Shown one piece after another: positions 54,838-62,220 of a DNA stretch of 64,000 nucleotides. The stretch is taken from assembly GCA_022071975.1 (NCBI GenBank), contig JAJVIO010000005.1, positions 1-64,000 on the forward strand, written 5' to 3'. The notes beneath the pieces are model-generated. The model saw only the letters and a program-made list of their open reading frames with translations. It was not told the origin of the DNA and searched no databases. The stretch comes from Planctomycetota bacterium. Lineage in GTDB: Bacteria; Planctomycetota; UBA8742; UBA2392. Numbering within the stretch: position 1 is the first letter of the stretch; every line of letters starts with the position of its first letter. The translations under genes were made by a program, and so were the position numbers.

Positions 54838-56004
54838 TTACGGCAGGGCTACGTTCACCTTCTGGCCGGTCAGCAGCGCGCCGGCGGCGTTGTCCACCTC
54901 GATCACGGCCGTCACCATGCCGGCCTTGTTGACCACGAAGCCGATGGCCTTCACCACGCCGGTGGCGGAAACCTCGCCGGCCTTGACGTTGACCTGCGTG
55001 CCGGGCTGGAACTTGTCGCGCGAGCCGACCTGCACGTTTACGGTGACGCTGAGCTTGCCGGTGTCCACCACGGTGGCGAGTACGGCGCCGCGGCCAAGCC
55101 GGTCGCCGACGCGGGCGGGCTGGCTGGCGCCGTCGTTGTTGTTCCAGGCGCCGGCGGCTACCACGCCGTCATGGGGCGCCAGCAGCTTCAGGCGGACGGC
55201 GTCGCCCTCCAGGTCGGCCAGGGCCTTGCGCGCGTCATCCAGGCCGCGCTCGGCGCGGATCAGCTTGGCCTGCATGTCCACGTTCTCGCTGGCGACGCTG
55301 CTGCTGACGCGGGCCAGTTCAAGGGCCGCCGAGTCACGGGCTGAGCGCAGGTCTTCCTCGCGGCGCACGATGCCGACCTCAATGAAGCGCTTGTGCTCTT
55401 CCTTGGCCATCTCGAAGCGCTCCTTGCTGTTGGCAAGGCGGCGGCGCGAGCGGTTCAGCACGATGTCCTGGCTTTCCTTGGCCAGGTCGTTGCCCTGGTA
55501 CAGCTTCTCGAGCTGCGCCAGTTCTTCCTCCTGGTCCTTGATGTTGTGCGAGAAGCTCTCCAGCCCCAGCTCGCTGTTCCGGATCGACTGCTGCTTCTGC
55601 ACCTTCAGGAAGTAATCCAGGTCCTGTTCCGCGCGCTGTGCGGCGCGCTGCGTGCGCTCAAGCTGCAGCTTGTAGCCTTCCTGCGCGCCCTTGGCCGCTT
55701 CCTGCATCAGCTGCAGGCCCATCTCATTGAGCCGCACATTCTCGCGGGCGCGGGCCAGCGCGTCCTCGTAATCCGTGGCGCTTGCCTCGGCCACCACCTC
55801 ACCCTTCTTTACGGCCGTGCCGGGCGCCAGCAGCAGCTTGAGGGTCAGCTCGCCCCCGTAGGCCTTGGGCTCAAGCCGCAGTTCCGTGGCCTGGACGGGC
55901 TGCAGGCGGCCGCTGAGGGCTTCCGGCTCGCCGCGTTCTTCCTGGGCGATGGCAAGGCTGCTGACGAGCAGCAGCAGGATGGTTGCAGGTGCAAGTGTGC
56001 GCAT
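54838..56004 (-). CDS. HlyD/RND-type periplasmic adaptor-like protein
   Basis: 388 residues, with signal peptide TLAPATILLLLVSSLAIAQE. A biotinyl-lipoyl-like half-hairpin (LLLAPGTAVKKGEVVAEAS) leads into a long alpha-helical coiled coil (about 95-265; KDQEEELAQLEKLYQG, RFEMAKEEHKRFIEVG). The second lipoyl half (RLKLLAPHDGVVAAGAWNNN) and a beta-barrel region (GTQVNVKAGEVSATGVV) follow. This is the order of membrane-fusion proteins. No inner-membrane pump or outer-membrane channel gene is adjacent; the neighbours are smpB and a lipoprotein. Its partner is therefore unknown. Confidence 0.87.
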   Translation of the reverse strand: MRTLAPATILLLLVSSLAIAQEERGEPEALSGRLQPVQATELRLEPKAYGGELTLKLLLAPGTAVKKGEVVAEASATDYEDALARARENVRLNEMGLQLMQEAAKGAQEGYKLQLERTQRAAQRAEQDLDYFLKVQKQQSIRNSELGLESFSHNIKDQEEELAQLEKLYQGNDLAKESQDIVLNRSRRRLANSKERFEMAKEEHKRFIEVGIVRREEDLRSARDSAALELARVSSSVASENVDMQAKLIRAERGLDDARKALADLEGDAVRLKLLAPHDGVVAAGAWNNNDGASQPARVGDRLGRGAVLATVVDTGKLSVTVNVQVGSRDKFQPGTQVNVKAGEVSATGVVKAIGFVVNKAGMVTAVIEVDNAAGALLTGQKVNVALP

Positions 56005-56096
56005 TCCGGCGTCTCCGGTACAGACTGGATCGGTTCAGGGAGTACAGGAGAATACGTTCGGGCATCGTCGCCGCGCCCGGAAAAAACGGAAACTGA

Positions 56097-56588
56097 TCAG
56101 CGTTTGACGCGCCGGGCGATTTCGCGTTTGGCCTGCTTTTCCTTCAGGGCCTCGCGCTTGTCGTAAAGCTTTTTCCCCTTGCACACGCCCAGCTCGACCT
56201 TCGCGAAGCCGTGCTTGAAATAGATGGAAAGCGGGATCAGCGTCAGCCCCTGCTCCTGCAGCTCCGCGCGCAGCTTCAGGATCTCGTGCTTGTGCAGCAG
56301 CAGCGCGCGCTTGCGCTTGGGCTCGTGGGCCACGATCTGGTTGCCGCGGTTCCACTCCGGGATCTGCAGGTTCATCAGCCAGGCCAGTGACTTCTTCTTG
56401 TCCACCGTGGCGTGGGCGTCGCTGATCACGCAGTGGCCGGCGCGCAGCGACTTGACCTCGGCGCCGGTCAGCTTGATGCCGGCCTCGTACTTCTCCAGCA
56501 CGTGATAATCATGGAATGCGCGGCGGTTGGTCGCGATCAGCTTGCGGCCTTCGTTTTCCTTCTCGGCTTTGTCCGGCTTCTTTGCCAT
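56097..56588 (-). CDS. smpB: SsrA-binding protein SmpB
   Basis: 163 residues. It binds tmRNA and brings it to stalled ribosomes for trans-translation. The start gives a lysine-rich N terminus, then LIATNRRAFHDYHVLEKYEA, GIKLTGAEVKSLRAGHCVIS, RKRALLLHKHEILKL and LIPLSIYFKHGFAKVELGV. The basic C-terminal tail (KREIARRVKR) is present. Length and motifs are standard. No tmRNA gene is seen nearby in this window. Confidence 0.96.
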   Translation of the reverse strand: MAKKPDKAEKENEGRKLIATNRRAFHDYHVLEKYEAGIKLTGAEVKSLRAGHCVISDAHATVDKKKSLAWLMNLQIPEWNRGNQIVAHEPKRKRALLLHKHEILKLRAELQEQGLTLIPLSIYFKHGFAKVELGVCKGKKLYDKREALKEKQAKREIARRVKR

Positions 56589-56703
56589 GGCCAGAGGTTG
56601 GGCGAAAATCGGCCGCTACGCAAGTGGGCTGCAAGGCCTTCCGTGGTTGCGGTGCACATGCCCGGGCGGCTAACCTGCGCCATACTTTGCGCGGGACAGG
56701 CCC

Positions 56704-57267
56704 TTGCTGCTGCTGCTCGACAACTACGACTCGTTCACCTTCAACCTCGCCCAGTACTTCCTGGAGCTGGGTGAGCAGGTGCGCGTGGTCCGCAACGACG
56801 AGCTCAGCGTCGAGCAGGTTCTGGCGCTGCGGCCGGCGCGGGTCTGCATCTCGCCGGGCCCGGGCCGCCCGGCCGGCGCCGGCATCACGACGGCGCTGAT
56901 CGGCGCTTGCGACGTCCCGCTGCTGGGCGTGTGCCTTGGCCACCAGGCAATCGCCGAGCATTTCGGCGGCCGTACCGTGCACGCGCCCATGCTGATGCAC
57001 GGCAAGACCAGCGCGATCCATCACCAGGGGGCCGGCGTGTTCAAGGGCCTGCCGTCGCCGTTCACGGCCTGCCGCTACCACTCGCTGGTGGTGGATCCCG
57101 TCAGCCTGCCGGAGTGCCTCAAGGTCACGGCCCGCACGGAAGACGGCGTGATCATGGGCCTGCGCCACCGCACGCGGGCGATCGAGGGTGTGCAGTTCCA
57201 CCCGGAAGCTATCCTGACCGAGCACGGGCACGCGCTGCTGCGCAACTGGCTGGAACAGACACGCTGA
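56704..57267 (+). CDS. pabA: Class I glutamine amidotransferase, PabA/TrpG type
   Basis: 187 residues. This subunit releases ammonia from glutamine for chorismate amination in folate or tryptophan synthesis. The TTG start gives [20 protein letters not shown] at once, as in the family. The nucleophile loop [15 protein letters not shown] is intact, as are ISPGPGRP and the terminal catalytic [14 protein letters not shown]. No synthase subunit (pabB/trpE) is adjacent. It could serve both pathways. The next gene starts 31 bases later. Confidence 0.9.
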   Translation: MLLLLDNYDSFTFNLAQYFLELGEQVRVVRNDELSVEQVLALRPARVCISPGPGRPAGAGITTALIGACDVPLLGVCLGHQAIAEHFGGRTVHAPMLMHGKTSAIHHQGAGVFKGLPSPFTACRYHSLVVDPVSLPECLKVTARTEDGVIMGLRHRTRAIEGVQFHPEAILTEHGHALLRNWLEQTR

Positions 57268-57298
57268 CCCCGCCCGCAAACCCCGGGATGGCTGCGCG

Positions 57299-58909
57299 AT
57301 GGATGCCGAAACCGCATACCTGTTCCGCCACGCGCTGCTGCGGGACGCGGTCTACCAGCTGATGCTGCCCGGCGTGCGCGCGGAGCTGCACGCCCGCGTG
57401 GTGGAGGCGGCCGAGCAGGGCCCCGGCCTGCGCCTGGGGGCGCGGGAGATCGCGGGCCACGCGCGCGCCGCCCAGGAAGACGCCGAGCCGCAAACCGCGC
57501 GCCGCATGCGCGAGCGAGAACGCCACTGGCTGCGCATCGCCAGCGAGAAGGCCCGGGCGCGCTCCGACCTTGCGGCAAGCCAGCTGATGCTGGAGCGACT
57601 GCTCGAGCTTGAGCGCGGCACGCCCGACGAATTCGAGACCCGCGTCGCGCTGGCCGAGATGCTGCGCGAAACGGGCCAGCTTGCCCGCGCCGAGGCCATG
57701 CTTGAGCATGCCCGCGCCGTCGCCGGCGACGACGCCGCACGGCTGCCCCGCGTGCAGGGTGCGCTGGCCAGCGTGTACATCCGCACCGGCCGCTTGCGTG
57801 AAGCCGCGGACCTTGAGCAGGAGGTGCTGCGGGCGCACCGCGAGGCCGGCAATGAGAGCGCCGTCTCCGAGGCACTCGGCACACTGGGCGTGGTCCAGTA
57901 CCACCTGGGCGACTTCGCACGCGCCGAGGACTGCTATCGCCAGGCCTGCGAAGCCGCGGCGGGCCAGGGCGACGGCTCGCGGCTGGCGCGCTTCACCGCC
58001 AACCTGGCGCTGCTGCTGGCCGACGCCGGGCGCTACGACGAGGCCGAGCAAGCCCAGCGCGAAGCCATGCGCCTGGCCGAGCAGGCGGGCGATCGCCTCG
58101 CGCTGGGCAACAGCGTGGGCAACTACGCGTTGCTGCTCACCAACCTGGAGCGATTCGACGAGGCCGAGGACATGTACCGGCGCGCCCTGCAGCTTGAGCG
58201 TGAAGTCGGCCACCTGCCGGGCTACGCCGTCGCGCTGGCCAATTACGGCCGCCTGATGCGCATGATGCAGCGCCTCGACGAAGCAGAGCGGCTGCTGCAG
58301 GAGGCGGCCGGGCTGCACCGCGAAGTGGCAAGCGCCCGCAATGAGGGCTCGGCGCTCGGGCAGTTGGCGGACCTGTTTGCGGCACAGGGGCGCTTTGACG
58401 ATGCGCTGGCGTATTTCAACCGCGGCATCGAGCGGCTCGCGCAGGCCCAGGATCGCATGTACGAGGGCGTGCTGCGCACCGGCCGCGGCCGACTGCGTCT
58501 GCTGCTGACCGACCTGGCCGGCGCCCGCGAAGACCTGGCGCGCGCGCAGGAGCTGCTGGACGAGCCCACGCCGGAGTCGTACCGGTTGCTTTGCCTGTAC
58601 CCGTTGCAGGCATACGTGGCGGCCGCTTCCCTTGAGGAAGGCAAACCGCTGCAACGGGTGACGGCGGAGGTCGCGCAGGCCGCCGCGCGCTACAAGGCCC
58701 ATCCGGGCTTCGCAGATCAGCGGGATGTCAACGCGTTGCTGCAGGAGTTGCGGCGGGCGGAATCGGAGGGCGGCGAGGCACGGCTGCATTTCGGCCGACT
58801 GCTGTCGCAGATCCCGACCGGTGCGATCGACGCGCTGCTCGAGCGGCTGGCGGATCGCCATCCGGCCTTGGCACGGAAACTTCGCAGGTTGATGGAAGCA
58901 GCCGAGTGA
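57299..58909 (+). CDS. TPR protein with the N-terminal FRHAL motif (paralogue of 35988)
   Basis: 536 residues, no signal peptide. It begins AETAYLFRHALLRDAVYQLM, the motif that follows the NTPase in large adenylate-cyclase- or LuxR-type regulators. About nine TPR units follow (ALGTLGVVQYHLGDFARAED, GNSVGNYALLLTNLERFDEA, ALANYGRLMRMMQRLDEAER, GQLADLFAAQGRFDDALAYF). The NTPase module is not encoded. Such stand-alone TPR domains probably act as interaction platforms. The gene may be cotranscribed with the pabA-like gene 31 bases upstream. It is related to the 35988 protein and probably duplicated long ago. Confidence 0.85.
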   Translation: MDAETAYLFRHALLRDAVYQLMLPGVRAELHARVVEAAEQGPGLRLGAREIAGHARAAQEDAEPQTARRMRERERHWLRIASEKARARSDLAASQLMLERLLELERGTPDEFETRVALAEMLRETGQLARAEAMLEHARAVAGDDAARLPRVQGALASVYIRTGRLREAADLEQEVLRAHREAGNESAVSEALGTLGVVQYHLGDFARAEDCYRQACEAAAGQGDGSRLARFTANLALLLADAGRYDEAEQAQREAMRLAEQAGDRLALGNSVGNYALLLTNLERFDEAEDMYRRALQLEREVGHLPGYAVALANYGRLMRMMQRLDEAERLLQEAAGLHREVASARNEGSALGQLADLFAAQGRFDDALAYFNRGIERLAQAQDRMYEGVLRTGRGRLRLLLTDLAGAREDLARAQELLDEPTPESYRLLCLYPLQAYVAAASLEEGKPLQRVTAEVAQAAARYKAHPGFADQRDVNALLQELRRAESEGGEARLHFGRLLSQIPTGAIDALLERLADRHPALARKLRRLMEAAE

Positions 58910-59136
58910 CGCTATTTCGATTGCGCTTCCTTGGATTGAGCGTCCTTCAACAGCCTCACGCGAAGGCGCCAAGCACTTTGTAGAACAGGGCTTTTCTTCG
59001 TGATCTTCGCGCTCTTTGCGTCTTCGCGTGTTGCAGTTTGCAAGCGCACAAACCACTGGAGGGTAGATCGAGTCGGTATGAGAACGGCCCGGCTTGCGCC
59101 GGGCCGTGGAAGTTTGCGCCTGTGACGCCGCGCGAT
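58910..59136. repeat. Gap with repeat units and a hairpin
   Basis: Contains CTCACGCGAAGGCGCCAAG and reverse-type TCTTTGCGTCTTCGCG units, then ACGGCCCGGC-ttgc-GCCGGGCCGT near 59085-59108. The latter could terminate the reverse-strand gene, although no clear T-run follows on that strand. Confidence 0.55.
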
Positions 59137-60687
59137 CTACTTGAATTTGATGTCCCAGTCGTCGAGCTCATAGACGGTCATGGTGCCGCTGAACTTGACG
59201 TACACGGCCACCAGCCACTTGTTCTTGGTGGTGGTGCTGGCCTTCTCCCACCACTCGGTGAGGCTGGGCACGCTGTCGGGCACCTTGAGGTGCGAGATGT
59301 CCTGCTTGCCGACCTTGGGCTTGTCGCCGCTGCCTTCGCCTTCTTCTTTGTCTTCGCCCAGGGCGCGTTTCAGGATGTCCTTGATGTCGTCAGGGCTGAT
59401 GCCCTCCGGCAGCGGGATGCCGGGGCCTTCCTTCTTTTCCTGGAAGCGGTAGCCGTCCTCAGGGTCGTCGATGCCGTCGCCGTCGCGACCGCCCGGTCCG
59501 CGGCGCCCGTTGTCGCGCGGATTGGGGGTCGGGTTGGCATTGGGGTCATCCTGGGGCTTCTTGCCCGCGATGGGCAGGTGGCCGCCGACGATCTGGTAGA
59601 AGCCGTCTTCGCCGAAGCTGGTTTTCTTCAGTGACAGCTTCACCAGCTTGGCGTCCTGCAGGTCGAAGCGCTGGCCGAAACGCGCCTTGATGTCGTTGGG
59701 GTCCGTGCCGCCGACCAGGGCCATGATGCGCTCCTGGATCGCCACGTCCATCTGGCGGCGCGCCCAGTTCAGCGCCTCGGTCACGGAGACTTCCTTGTTG
59801 TCCTTGTCTTTCAGGTAGTCGCGCGCGGCGGGCTTCATCTGCTTGTACCACTCGCTGATCACAAACTTGGTGAAGTCGAGGTCGAGTTCGCTGTAGGTGT
59901 CATCCACCTTGGCCAGCACCGGGCCGGTGGGCTGGTAGGTGGTCTTGGCCTCGTCCAGGATGTTCAGCGCGCCCTGGAACACCTTCTTCTTGGCCTGCTT
60001 GCGTGCTTCCACCAGCAGCTGCAGCACTGCCGCCTGGCGGATCAGCTCATCGAGCTGGGTGTCGTACTCGGTGAGGCGCGCCTGCAGCTTGCTGTCGGGG
60101 CCGCTGGCGAGCGCGAGGGTGACGTAGTCCTTGGCCTCCTGGTAGAGGGCGAGTTTGTCGGCGATGCGGGCGAGTTCGTAATACTGCCGCGCGGTCTCAA
60201 GGGGCTCGCGGTCGGTCTCGGCGAGGCGCAGCACTTCCTGCTCGGGCATCATCACGGCGGCGTCGATCATGATGTCGGTGACGAAGCCTTCTTCGATGAC
60301 TTCGTCCTCGGGGATCAGTTTGCCGTTGGGAATGTCGAGGTTCTTGACGCGATAACCGCCGGAGGCGCGGGTGATGTCGCCCTCGTAGACGGTGCCGTCG
60401 ATCAGCTCAAGGCGCGCGCCGGGCACGACGACATCGAGGTTCAGGCCCTCGTCCGGGTCCTGCTGGTTGGTGAGGCGCTTCTTCAGGCCTTCGTCAACCT
60501 GGTTCCAGCGCAGGAACACCTGGCCGCCGGATTCCGTCAGCTTGAAGACGAAGCCGTCATCTTTCACCTCGACGACGTCGCCCTGCAGGAAGCGGCCGTC
60601 GGCCAAACGGATCTGCTCGGCGCTGATGAAGCTGGCGCTGAACAGCAGAGCGAGAATGACGACGGGAATCCATCTGAGGAAACGCAT
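59137..60687 (-). CDS. Exported hypothetical protein, 516 residues
   Basis: Signal peptide RWIPVVILALLFSASFISAE. Residues about 25-110 hold two SH3/Sm-like beta segments: QIRLADGRFLQGDVVEVKDD and RLELIDGTVYEGDITRASGG. Residues about 150-380 are helical and TPR-like in parts (ARIADKLALYQEAKDYVTLA). An acidic, Pro/Gly/Asp-rich linker (PNPRDNGRRGPGGRDGDGID) and a C-terminal strand set (WLVAVYVKFSGTMTVYELDD) follow. I do not recognise the family. A TetR-type palindrome lies 160 bases upstream of its start. Confidence 0.78.
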   Translation of the reverse strand: MRFLRWIPVVILALLFSASFISAEQIRLADGRFLQGDVVEVKDDGFVFKLTESGGQVFLRWNQVDEGLKKRLTNQQDPDEGLNLDVVVPGARLELIDGTVYEGDITRASGGYRVKNLDIPNGKLIPEDEVIEEGFVTDIMIDAAVMMPEQEVLRLAETDREPLETARQYYELARIADKLALYQEAKDYVTLALASGPDSKLQARLTEYDTQLDELIRQAAVLQLLVEARKQAKKKVFQGALNILDEAKTTYQPTGPVLAKVDDTYSELDLDFTKFVISEWYKQMKPAARDYLKDKDNKEVSVTEALNWARRQMDVAIQERIMALVGGTDPNDIKARFGQRFDLQDAKLVKLSLKKTSFGEDGFYQIVGGHLPIAGKKPQDDPNANPTPNPRDNGRRGPGGRDGDGIDDPEDGYRFQEKKEGPGIPLPEGISPDDIKDILKRALGEDKEEGEGSGDKPKVGKQDISHLKVPDSVPSLTEWWEKASTTTKNKWLVAVYVKFSGTMTVYELDDWDIKFK

Positions 60688-60848
60688 GGGAACTCCTGGA
60701 GATTGGGCTGACAGATTTAACCACGGTAAAGGTTAGAGGTACTGCGCAAAATCGCAAAGGTCTAAGGAATGAAAGGCTTGAAAGTTGGCGAAGCGGGCCA
60801 AGCGCTTTGCAGAAATTCCGGATTTGTGGGCTGCTGGGGGATGACAAT

Positions 60849-60862
60849 CGACCAACCGGTCG
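60849..60862. promoter_or_regulatory. Second copy of the TetR-type palindrome
   Basis: CGACC-aacc-GGTCG; the 12-base core GACCAACCGGTC is the exact reverse complement of the core at 12757-12768 next to tetR. It lies upstream of the 60687 start on the reverse strand and downstream of the 60979 stop. Confidence 0.6.
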
Positions 60863-60978
60863 TTTAGTTAGTGGCGTCGCTGGAAGCCGGTTGCCCGCCC
60901 GCCTTAACCCCGACTTCCGGCACGCCGAATTTGCCAGGCGTAAAGCCTGACACCTACACAAGATGAGCAACTGGGTAC

Positions 60979-61977
60979 CTACGACGCCGCGGTTTCTTCC
61001 GCGGCGTCCGTAGTTTCAGGCCGATTCGTCAGAATCTTCCTGTGCAGCAGCTTGGACCAGCGCAGGCCGCCGAGGGCGTCCGTGGTTTCCGGCTGCTCGG
61101 TTTGCTCGCGCTGGAAGGCGTTGATCTTGGCGTCCAGCATCTCGATGGTGTGGACTACCTGGGCTTCCGGCGTCATGGGCGGCTTGGGACTGCCCCATTC
61201 CTGCTCGCCGTGGTGGCTCAGGATGATGTGTTTCAACAGCACGCCCTTGCGGTGGGGGATTTCCGGCAGGGCCTGCAGTTTACGATCCAGCAGGTTGATG
61301 CCGATGGTGATGTGCCCCAGCAGCTCGCCCTCGATCGAGTAGCCCGGCGCTTCTTCGCCCACCAGCTCGATCACCTTGCCGCTGTCGTGCAGAAAAAGCC
61401 CCAGCAGCACCATGGAGCGGTCCAGCCACGGGTAGTGATCGCACATGCGCTCGCCCAGCTTCATCACCGAGTGCACGTGCTCAAGCAGGCCGAAACGGTA
61501 CGGGTGGTGCATCTTCTGCGCCGCGGGGCCGATCTCGAAACGCGCCATGTACTGCTCATCGGCCAGGTAGGCCTCGGCCAGTTGGCGCAGGTCTTCGTCT
61601 GGCAGGCCGGTGAGCATTTCGCGCACTTCGTTCAGCAGCTGGGCCGGGTCGAACGAGACCGTCTGCTCGAAGGCGTTGCGGTCGATGTCTTCCTCGGCGG
61701 GGGCGCGCATGGCGCCGATGATGATCTGGGGCGTGTTGCGGAAGAGTTCGACTTCGCCCTGGATCTCGACATAGCTGCCGACCTTGGCCAGGGCGGTTTC
61801 TTCGTCACTGCAGTCCCAGCGCTTGGCGTTGATGCTGCCGGTGTTGTCTTTGAGTGTCAGCGCCAGGTAGGGCTTGCCGTTGCGGGTGGTGAGGCGCCGC
61901 GCGTCCTGCACCAGGTAGATGGCGTGCACCACGCCCGGCTCAAGGTCGATGATGTAGGCGTGCCCGTCTTCCAGCAT
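60979..61977 (-). CDS. yhaM: OB-fold/HD-domain 3'-5' exoribonuclease of the YhaM type
   Basis: 332 residues. The N-terminal OB-fold nucleic-acid domain (about 10-110) shows AIYLVQDARRLTTRNGKPYL, ALTLKDNTGSINAKRWDC and GSYVEIQGEVELFRN. The HD phosphohydrolase domain has MHHPYRFGLLEHVHSVMKLG and LLGLFLHDSGKVIEL, then HIILSHHGEQEWGSP; the His and Asp ligands are present. YhaM relatives degrade RNA or single-strand DNA and act in RNA turnover. The ATG at 61977 is the natural start. The C-terminal tail is acidic. Confidence 0.88.
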   Translation of the reverse strand: MLEDGHAYIIDLEPGVVHAIYLVQDARRLTTRNGKPYLALTLKDNTGSINAKRWDCSDEETALAKVGSYVEIQGEVELFRNTPQIIIGAMRAPAEEDIDRNAFEQTVSFDPAQLLNEVREMLTGLPDEDLRQLAEAYLADEQYMARFEIGPAAQKMHHPYRFGLLEHVHSVMKLGERMCDHYPWLDRSMVLLGLFLHDSGKVIELVGEEAPGYSIEGELLGHITIGINLLDRKLQALPEIPHRKGVLLKHIILSHHGEQEWGSPKPPMTPEAQVVHTIEMLDAKINAFQREQTEQPETTDALGGLRWSKLLHRKILTNRPETTDAAEETAAS

Positions 61978-62220
61978 GGGGGCAGGTTACAGAATTCAGG
62001 TTTTAGGTTGTAGGTTTTAGGTTGTAGGGATTCCGCTTCGAACCCAAAACCCGCCCACTTCCTATCTTCCCGCCGCCTGCCTCCTGCTTCCTGCCTCCTG
62101 CCTCCTGCTTCCTGACTCCTGCCTCCTGCCTCCTGCTTCCTGCTTCCTGCCTCCTGCCGCCTGACTCCTGCACCTCACACCTACAACCTAAAACCTAAAA
62201 CCTATAACCTGACTCGCTCA
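61978..62220. repeat. Inverted GGTTTTA/GGTTGTA arrays flanking a CCTGCCT array
   Basis: AGGTTTTAGGTTGTAGG units at about 61996-62030 are answered by CTACAACCTAAAACCTA at about 62180-62212. Between them, about 62068-62170, runs CCTGCCTCCTGCTTCCTG (seven-base unit, about 15 copies). The gap is the only space between the yhaM-like gene and the CHASE2 gene and holds both divergent promoters. Confidence 0.85.

Noticed and set aside
53627-55615. Long forward open frame antisense to the lipoprotein and adaptor genes
   Set aside because: Shadow of two reverse-strand genes with signal peptides and recognisable folds.
57209-59056. Long reverse open frame antisense to the FRHAL-TPR gene
   Set aside because: Composition is Gln/Leu/Arg-rich as in other shadow frames; the forward frame has a clean TPR pattern and start.
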